A DNA stretch of 10,958 nt. Source: an uncultured Caryophanales bacterium. Lineage in GTDB: Bacteria; Bacillota_I; Bacilli_A; Izemoplasmatales; Hujiaoplasmataceae. The stretch is from assembly GCA_937958685.1 (NCBI GenBank), contig CALGNF010000048.1, forward strand, positions 1 to 10,958, read 5' to 3'. Numbering within the stretch: the stretch's first letter is position 1; each line of letters opens with the position of its first letter. Positions 6,621 to 10,958 of the stretch are shown in pieces. Both the position numbers and the translations under genes were made by a program. The notes beneath the pieces were generated by a model. It ran no database searches, was not told the DNA's origin, and saw only the letters and a program-made list of their open reading frames with translations.

Positions 6621-7223
6621 TTAAGGGCGAAAACGACTGGTGACGACATCCCAATCGATGACATTGAAAAAGTTGTCAATGTACTCGGGACGACGATTTT
6701 GGTACTTCAGATAATAGGCATGCTCCCAAACATCGATTCCCAGAAGCACAGTTCCCCATTCCAAGGGAGTATCTTGATTGGGAGTAGAGACCACGGCGAG
6801 CTTGCCGTCCTGCTGCTGGATCAGCCAAGCCCAACCGGAGCCGAACCGGGTTTTGGCGGCGTCGGAGAAGCGCGTCTTGAATGCAGCGAAAGAGCCAAAA
6901 TCACGGATGATGGCCTCCAATAGGGGACCTTGCGGTTCTTTCCCGCCATTTATCTTCAATGCACTGAAGAACAGGTTGTGATTGTAGTGCCCGCCGCCGT
7001 TGTTGCGAACGGCAGTTCGAATATCCTCAGGGAGATTGTCCAAATTGAGCAACAAAGCCTCAAGTGTCGCATATGGTAGCTCCGGATGCTTTTCCAGAGC
7101 GGCATTCAATTGGTTGACATAAGCCTGATGATGCTTGGTATGGTGGATCTGCATGGTTTCGGTGTCGATGTAAGGCTCGAGAAAGTCATAGGAATAGCCA
7201 AGTTGTGGCAGGGTGTAGGTCAT
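6621..7223 (-). CDS. sodA: Superoxide dismutase, manganese type
   Basis: It converts superoxide to oxygen and hydrogen peroxide in the cytoplasm. The 200 residues match the family length. Metal ligands are visible: His27 (MQIHHTKHH), His82 ([10 protein letters not shown]), Asp164 and His168 ([11 protein letters not shown]). Glycines at 76-78 and Gln150 in TPNQDTPL follow the Mn-enzyme pattern rather than the Fe-enzyme pattern, where the active-site glutamine sits near residue 69-77. Metal choice is an inference from these residues, and cambialistic use is possible. Start ATG at 7223-7221 has a strong AAAGGAGG (7238-7231) seven bases upstream. The gene stands alone, with its own promoter and a terminator shared with the converging ABC operon. 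Its presence implies the organism meets oxygen at least occasionally. Confidence 0.96.
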   Translation of the reverse strand: MTYTLPQLGYSYDFLEPYIDTETMQIHHTKHHQAYVNQLNAALEKHPELPYATLEALLLNLDNLPEDIRTAVRNNGGGHYNHNLFFSALKINGGKEPQGPLLEAIIRDFGSFAAFKTRFSDAAKTRFGSGWAWLIQQQDGKLAVVSTPNQDTPLEWGTVLLGIDVWEHAYYLKYQNRRPEYIDNFFNVIDWDVVTSRFRP

Positions 7224-7259
7224 GGTGAATCCTCCTTTATCACGTGGTTCTACAGTTAG

Positions 7260-7288
7260 ATTATACCATCCCCGTCCCTGACAGCCAA
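7260..7288 (-). promoter_or_regulatory. Sigma-A promoter of sodA
   Basis: On the minus strand, TTGGCT (7288-7283) and TATAAT (7265-7260) are 17 bases apart, with TGG before the -10 giving an extended -10 element. Transcription should start near 7253, leaving a leader of about 30 bases that holds the ribosome-binding site and a CACGTG palindrome (7246-7241) of unknown meaning. Confidence 0.85.
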
Positions 7289-7314
7289 ACGCTTTGCTCA
7301 GTGGGACAGCCAGG

Positions 7315-7345
7315 AAAAAGACGGATCTTCGAGTTGATCCGTCTT
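7315..7345 (-). terminator. Rho-independent terminator of rnhC
   Basis: Read on the minus strand, AAGACGGATC (7345-7336) pairs perfectly with GATCCGTCTT (7327-7318) around an eight-base loop, followed by a run of T (7319-7315). It lies 17 bases beyond the rnhC stop and upstream of the sodA promoter, isolating the two transcripts. Confidence 0.87.
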
Positions 7346-7362
7346 GTCAATGCCAGCTGAAA

Positions 7363-8280
7363 TCACATCATGGACTTGATCTTGTCCAGGTTCTTGAAGT
7401 TGGTTTTGGCGATCTCCTCGAAGATGGAAAACCCCTTTTCGAGGGCGATGCGCTTACCGATCAGGTCCACGGCGACAGAGGCGCCAAAGGGTAGGTTGAT
7501 GCCCACCTTGCGATTCAAGGCTTGCATCTCGGCGATGAATGCATCGCGCGCGATGATGGAGGCGGCCGCAACCGACAGGAACTTTGCTTCCGCGCCGGTC
7601 GCAAAGGTGATGTTTTCGTAGACTTCCTTGCCGGAAAGGTACTGAAAGTAGTGTTCCCGCGAACAGAATTCGTCGATGATCACCTTGTCGACATGGCCCT
7701 TGTGCTTGGCGGCGAGTTTGAGAATGGCGTGGTTGTGCAGATAGGCTTTGATCTTGTTCATGTTGAAGCCAAGCCGTGTCAAATCGTTGTATTTCTTGTT
7801 GTCGGTGACCAACAGCTGATACGAGAGCCTGGCTTTGAGTTTGGCGGCGGTGGCGACGATCGCCTCATCGGTCATCTTCTTGCTGTCTCTCACGCCGATC
7901 GAGGTCAGATAGGCGTAATCATCGGTTTTGATGTAAACGGCGCAGACAATCACCGGACCGAAAAAATCGCCGGTGCCGACTTCGTCGGAACCGATGGCTC
8001 TGACTTTCTTCTCCGGCGGGAACGGTTGGTCATGGTCCTTGGGTTTGGGGACAACTCCGGTGTCCGGCGTGAAACCAATAATCTCGGAGAACATCAGGTA
8101 ATCGTCCCTGGCGGCTTTGCCCTGGAGCATCACCTTCCCCGATGTGAAGACTGTGGCCGTGATGTCTTCTGACTTCGCAAGGAACAGGACATGTTCAAGT
8201 TGATGGTCTTGAACGATGTCGCGATAATAGTCGATCACAGCCTGGATGTCGGTCGCCGTTGCGGTAAAAACATAGTTCAC
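7363..8280 (-). CDS. rnhC: Ribonuclease HIII
   Basis: It cleaves the RNA strand of RNA-DNA hybrids, removing R-loops and primers. The 305 residues fit the family. An N-terminal TBP-like substrate-binding domain (about 1-85, with VMLQGKAARDD typical of HIII) precedes the catalytic domain. That domain has GSDEVGTGDFFGPV (Asp99, Glu100), DSKKM (132-136) and VIIDEF (Asp203). The usual AEAKFLSVAAASIIARDAF stretch (230-248) carries the remaining acidic region; I do not assign the fourth ligand. The start is GTG at 8280-8278, since an in-frame stop lies just upstream, with AAGGAAG (8296-8290) nine bases before it. The N-terminal domain and DEVG active site separate it from RNase HII. It is divergent from mutS2, whereas in Bacillus the two are nearby on the same strand. 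Confidence 0.95.
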   Translation of the reverse strand: MNYVFTATATDIQAVIDYYRDIVQDHQLEHVLFLAKSEDITATVFTSGKVMLQGKAARDDYLMFSEIIGFTPDTGVVPKPKDHDQPFPPEKKVRAIGSDEVGTGDFFGPVIVCAVYIKTDDYAYLTSIGVRDSKKMTDEAIVATAAKLKARLSYQLLVTDNKKYNDLTRLGFNMNKIKAYLHNHAILKLAAKHKGHVDKVIIDEFCSREHYFQYLSGKEVYENITFATGAEAKFLSVAAASIIARDAFIAEMQALNRKVGINLPFGASVAVDLIGKRIALEKGFSIFEEIAKTNFKNLDKIKSMM

Positions 8281-8301
8281 CCTATATCACTTCCTTAGTA
8301 T

Positions 8302-8324
8302 ATTTTATCATCTTTTATGGTAAA
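8302..8324 (-). promoter_or_regulatory. Probable promoter of rnhC
   Basis: On the minus strand TAAAAT (8307-8302) preceded by TGA gives an extended -10 element. The -35 region (around 8325-8331, TTACTA or TACTAT) is poor and overlaps the -10 box of the opposite promoter. Transcription would begin near 8295. Confidence 0.6.
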
Positions 8325-8326
8325 AT
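8304..8326 (+). promoter_or_regulatory. Probable promoter of mutS2-trx
   Basis: TAAAAT (8321-8326) preceded by TGG forms an extended -10 element; no convincing -35 is seen near 8297-8303. Transcription would begin near 8333, leaving about 13 bases before the mutS2 ATG at 8346, just enough for the GAGG at 8337-8340. Confidence 0.6.
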
Positions 8327-8345
8327 AGTAACGAATGAGGGTGAA

Positions 8346-10667
8346 ATGATGTTCGCTGATACCGGCATACTCGAGTTTGACCGGGTTCTGGCTGACCTTA
8401 GGGGCTTTGCGGTAACGGACATGGCGAAGGCAAAGATCCTCAAACTTGTGCCGACAAGCCACAAAACGGACGTCATCGCGATGCTTGCGGAAGTCCAAAC
8501 GGCAAAGACGATGATCGAGCGGTATGACGAATCGCCGATGACCGGCGTCTTGAATGTCGAAGAGGCAATCAAGCGGGCGAGGATCGGCTCGTCGCTGACA
8601 ATCGAGGAATTGCTCCGCATCGTCTCCTTGGCTGAAGCAGAAACCAGAACCGATAAATATATCAGGAAAGTCAGACTGCTCGAGATCGACTCGGGTTCTT
8701 TGAATCACTATTATGACGCCCTCATCCAGCATCCCAAACTCAAAACGGAGATCGATGCCGCCATCGACGCCAAGGGTTATGTCGTCGACGGCGCCTCGCC
8801 GGAACTAGCCCAGATTCGCAAGAAGTTGGTGATCACCGAAAAGCGCATCGGCGAAAAGATGGAATCCCAAATGCGGCAGGAAGCCCCGAGACTGACCGAC
8901 ACCCTGATCACCATCCGCAACAACCGTCTGGTGCTTCCCGTCAAGGCGGAATTCCGCAATGTCGTCAAAGGCATCGTCCATGACATGTCCGCCAGCAAGG
9001 AGACGGTATTCATCGAACCGCTCGCCTGCGTCGACCTCAACAACCAATTTCAGACCTTGCTGATCGAGGAGCAGGACGCAATCGCGAAAATCCTCTATCG
9101 CCTGAGCCAAGCGGTTGCCGTCGAGGCTGAGAGCTTGCTCGCCAATATCAGCATCTTTGTCGAACTTGATATCATCTTCGCCAAAGCGAAGCGCGCCATT
9201 GCCAACGACGAGGAGTGTCCGGAGATCACCGACAGGGAAATCGTGCTTCGCAACGCCAGGCATCCGGCAATCGCCCGCGATGTCGCCGTCCCCAACACGA
9301 TCAAGTTCATGAACTATCGGACCATCGTCATCACCGGTCCGAACACCGGCGGCAAAACAGTGGCGCTGAAGACGCTGGGGTTGCTGTCGATCATGGTGCA
9401 AAGCGGCATGTTCATCCCTGTTGACGCGGGGTCCAAGACGCTTTGTTTTGCCAACATTTTTGCCGACATCGGTGACGAGCAATCGATCGAGCAGTCCCTG
9501 TCGACATTCTCCTCACATGTCACCAAGATCATCCATATCCTCCAACATCTTACGCCCAAGTCCCTTGTTTTACTTGATGAATTGGGATCGGGGACCGACC
9601 CCAAGGAAGGCGCAAGCCTGGCAATCAGCATTCTGGAGCATATTCGCACGCAGCGTGTCTACGCGATGGTAACGACGCATTACCCTGAACTAAAGGTCTA
9701 CGCCTACAACCTGGAAGACACGGTCAACGCCTCGGTGGAATTCGATATCGATTCCCTGAAGCCCACTTACAGACTGCAGATCGGGATTCCCGGAACTTCA
9801 AATGCGCTCGACATCGCCGCGCGCCTCGGTTTGGGACAAGAAATCGTCGAACATGCGAAGGCGGTGTCGCTGACCTTCGACACGGCGACGACGAACCTGA
9901 TCAAAAAGCTGGAGCAGCAGAACAAGGAACTGCAGACAGAAATCGAAGCGGTCGAAGAGTTGCGGAAGAATCTGGAAAACCAGCAGGCGGATCTCGAAAG
10001 ACAGATTGCTGAAAGCAAACTGAAGCAAAACCGGATCATCAAGGATCTCGAAGCCAAAAAAGCAGAAGAACTCGCCAAGACCAAGGCGGAAGCAATCAGG
10101 CTCATCGACGAATTGGACCGACTCAAGAAACAAGGGTTCCTCAAGGAGCACGAACTGGCCAAACTGAAATATGAAGTCAAGCAGATCGGCAATTCGGAAC
10201 CCGAATTCGCCAAAACCGACCACCGCTCCATTCGGGTCGGCGACAAAGTCAACGTGATTCCCTACCAAAGAATCGGCATCGTCAACAAACAGCGAAACAA
10301 CGATGCCTTCGAAGTCCAAATGGGAGCTTTGACCGCGGTCTTCAACGAAAGCGAACTCGAGTACGCGGACAACAAGGACAAACCGGCGACGACACCGGCG
10401 GTGACAATCGCCAAGGAGGGAGTCGCGCACGTCGAACTCGACCTGCGCGGCAAGCGCTTCGACGAAGCGATGGATCTACTCGACAAGTATGTCGACGACT
10501 GCCAGTTCCATCACCTCGAGTTTGCCTCGATCATTCACGGATACGGTACCGGCGCCCTGCGCAAGGCTGTGGCCGAATACGTCAAGCGCAACAAGGGAAT
10601 CATCCGTTCCCGCCCGGGCGGCGAGAATGAAGGCGGCCAGGGCGTCACCATCATCTATTTCAAGTAG
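8346..10667 (+). CDS. mutS2: MutS2: ATPase with C-terminal Smr nuclease domain
   Basis: MutS2 is not a mismatch-repair protein. Family members suppress recombination by acting on branched DNA, and in Bacillus it also binds collided ribosomes and helps rescue them. The 773 residues are close to the usual 780-790. In order: a MutS-like core with lever and clamp (about 1-300), the ATPase (about 310-500) with Walker A GPNTGGKT (331-338), GDEQSIEQSLSTFSSH (376-391), Walker B LVLLDELGSGTDP (407-419) and TTHYPELK, then a long charged coiled coil (about 515-615), a small beta-rich region with VGDKVNV (631-637), and the Smr domain (about 693-773) with LDLRG (698-702) and HGYGTG (731-736). The C-terminus ends normally, so all nuclease-associated motifs are present. 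ATG 8346 is chosen for its spacing from GAGG; ATG 8349 is next. The thioredoxin gene follows by 11 bases. Confidence 0.97.
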   Translation: MMFADTGILEFDRVLADLRGFAVTDMAKAKILKLVPTSHKTDVIAMLAEVQTAKTMIERYDESPMTGVLNVEEAIKRARIGSSLTIEELLRIVSLAEAETRTDKYIRKVRLLEIDSGSLNHYYDALIQHPKLKTEIDAAIDAKGYVVDGASPELAQIRKKLVITEKRIGEKMESQMRQEAPRLTDTLITIRNNRLVLPVKAEFRNVVKGIVHDMSASKETVFIEPLACVDLNNQFQTLLIEEQDAIAKILYRLSQAVAVEAESLLANISIFVELDIIFAKAKRAIANDEECPEITDREIVLRNARHPAIARDVAVPNTIKFMNYRTIVITGPNTGGKTVALKTLGLLSIMVQSGMFIPVDAGSKTLCFANIFADIGDEQSIEQSLSTFSSHVTKIIHILQHLTPKSLVLLDELGSGTDPKEGASLAISILEHIRTQRVYAMVTTHYPELKVYAYNLEDTVNASVEFDIDSLKPTYRLQIGIPGTSNALDIAARLGLGQEIVEHAKAVSLTFDTATTNLIKKLEQQNKELQTEIEAVEELRKNLENQQADLERQIAESKLKQNRIIKDLEAKKAEELAKTKAEAIRLIDELDRLKKQGFLKEHELAKLKYEVKQIGNSEPEFAKTDHRSIRVGDKVNVIPYQRIGIVNKQRNNDAFEVQMGALTAVFNESELEYADNKDKPATTPAVTIAKEGVAHVELDLRGKRFDEAMDLLDKYVDDCQFHHLEFASIIHGYGTGALRKAVAEYVKRNKGIIRSRPGGENEGGQGVTIIYFK

Positions 10668-10678
10668 GAGTTGAGGTT

Positions 10679-10912
10679 ATGCGTTCCATGCATCTTGAGC
10701 CAGACATTCCCCTTGAAAACGGGGTGTTCGTCATCGAGTTTTATGCCCGTTGGTGCGGCACCTGCCGAAGCATCACCCGAATCGTGACGGAACTCGAGGA
10801 AGAGATGGGCTTCAAAGGCGTCCTCGTCGATGTCGAACAGCTGCCGCTCGTCGCCAGGAGTTTCCGGGTCAAGGGCGTACCGATCATCGTCGTTACCGAA
10901 GACGGTGTCGAA
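10679..10912 (+). CDS. Thioredoxin-family protein; 3' end missing
   Basis: This is a cytoplasmic thiol-disulfide exchange protein. The 78 genomic residues show the start of a thioredoxin fold: FVIEFYARWCGTCR with the redox pair Cys26 and Cys29, then VLVDVEQLPLVARSFRVKGVPIIVV, where Pro68 is the conserved cis-proline. The active site is CGTC, not the CGPC of classical thioredoxin, so its redox potential or partner may differ. There is no signal peptide. Family length is about 105 residues, so roughly 25-30 are lost. The sequence after Gly-Val-Glu reads [12 protein letters not shown], which is translated adapter and must be removed. The ATG at 10679 has AGGAG (10666-10670) inside the mutS2 stop region; ATG 10688 is an alternative. 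Thioredoxin downstream of mutS2 is a known arrangement in Bacillota. Confidence 0.9.
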
Positions 10913-10958
10913 AGATCGGAAGAGCACACGTCTGAACTCCAGTCACCGAATACGATCT
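10913..10958. other. Untrimmed Illumina TruSeq-type adapter with index (right end)
   Basis: The run begins AGATCGGAAGAGCACACGTC and continues as the standard indexed adapter to the index CGAATACG (10947-10954) and the first bases (ATCT) of the next adapter segment. Bases 10913-10957 are the exact reverse complement of 1-45. It is not genomic and it creates the false C-terminus of the thioredoxin reading frame. Confidence 0.98.

Noticed and set aside
7241..7246. CACGTG palindrome in the sodA leader as a regulator site
   Set aside because: A six-base palindrome is expected by chance at this length and it does not extend to a longer symmetric site; noted only in the promoter entry.
7522..8172. 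216-codon plus-strand open frame
   Set aside because: It lies antisense to RNase HIII, whose active-site motifs establish the coding strand; there is no ribosome-binding site and no family resemblance.
8335..8349. Tiny frame ATG AGG GTG AAA TGA whose stop overlaps the mutS2 start
   Set aside because: It would begin about two bases after the predicted transcript start with no ribosome-binding site, so a regulatory leader peptide is not supported.
46..10912. Novel defence or mobile system
   Set aside because: Every open region is explained by housekeeping genes or a regulated transporter; no nuclease/methylase pair, integrase, reverse transcriptase, repeat array or phage gene was found.
1..10958. 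Perfect 45-base inverted terminal repeats, as in a transposon or linear plasmid
   Set aside because: Both copies are Illumina adapter with an index, no transposase or telomere gene is present, and the repeats cut through two housekeeping genes.

Overview
The insert is a stretch of ordinary bacterial chromosome, about 10.87 kb (46-10912). It is bounded on both sides by untrimmed Illumina TruSeq-type adapter sequence (1-45 and 10913-10958) carrying the same 8-base index in opposite orientations. Both outermost genes are cut by the adapters, so neither end is a natural boundary. The first and last few codons that appear to continue those reading frames are adapter, not gene.

The gene set points to Bacillota or a free-living relative of the Mollicutes. 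It includes RNase HIII, MutS2 with a C-terminal Smr domain followed by a thioredoxin, a SepM/YlbL-like membrane-anchored S16 protease, strong AGGAGG ribosome-binding sites and consensus sigma-A promoters. TGA is used as a stop (for example in the S16 protease, lspA and rluD), which rules out a Mycoplasma-type code. Base composition looks a little above 50% GC by eye, high for Mollicutes. I cannot place the organism more closely.

Layout. (1) 46-3338, plus strand: five tightly packed or overlapping genes, namely dCMP deaminase (5' end missing, closest in motif to the eukaryotic/phage DCTD type), S16 protease, a small unknown membrane protein, lspA and an RluD-type pseudouridine synthase, closed by a terminator that starts in the last stop codon. 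(2) 3367-6588, plus strand: a self-contained export cassette. A near-perfect promoter is followed by a palindrome that is probably the operator. Then come a TetR-family regulator, an ABC ATPase, two ABC-2 permeases and a 46-residue single-pass membrane protein, ending in a bidirectional terminator. (3) 6621-7288, minus strand: a monocistronic Mn-type superoxide dismutase with its own extended -10 promoter. (4) 7315-8280, minus strand: RNase HIII with its own terminator. (5) 8346-10912, plus strand: mutS2 and a truncated thioredoxin gene, divergent from rnhC across a 65-base region in which two back-to-back promoters overlap.

Functionally the window combines nucleotide metabolism, envelope protein processing, rRNA modification, a regulated efflux-type transporter, oxidative defence and nucleic-acid maintenance. 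I see no mobile element, CRISPR array, tRNA or rRNA, and no intergenic stretch over 300 bases. The least explained items are the 122-residue membrane protein, the 46-residue protein of the ABC cassette and the substrate of that transporter.
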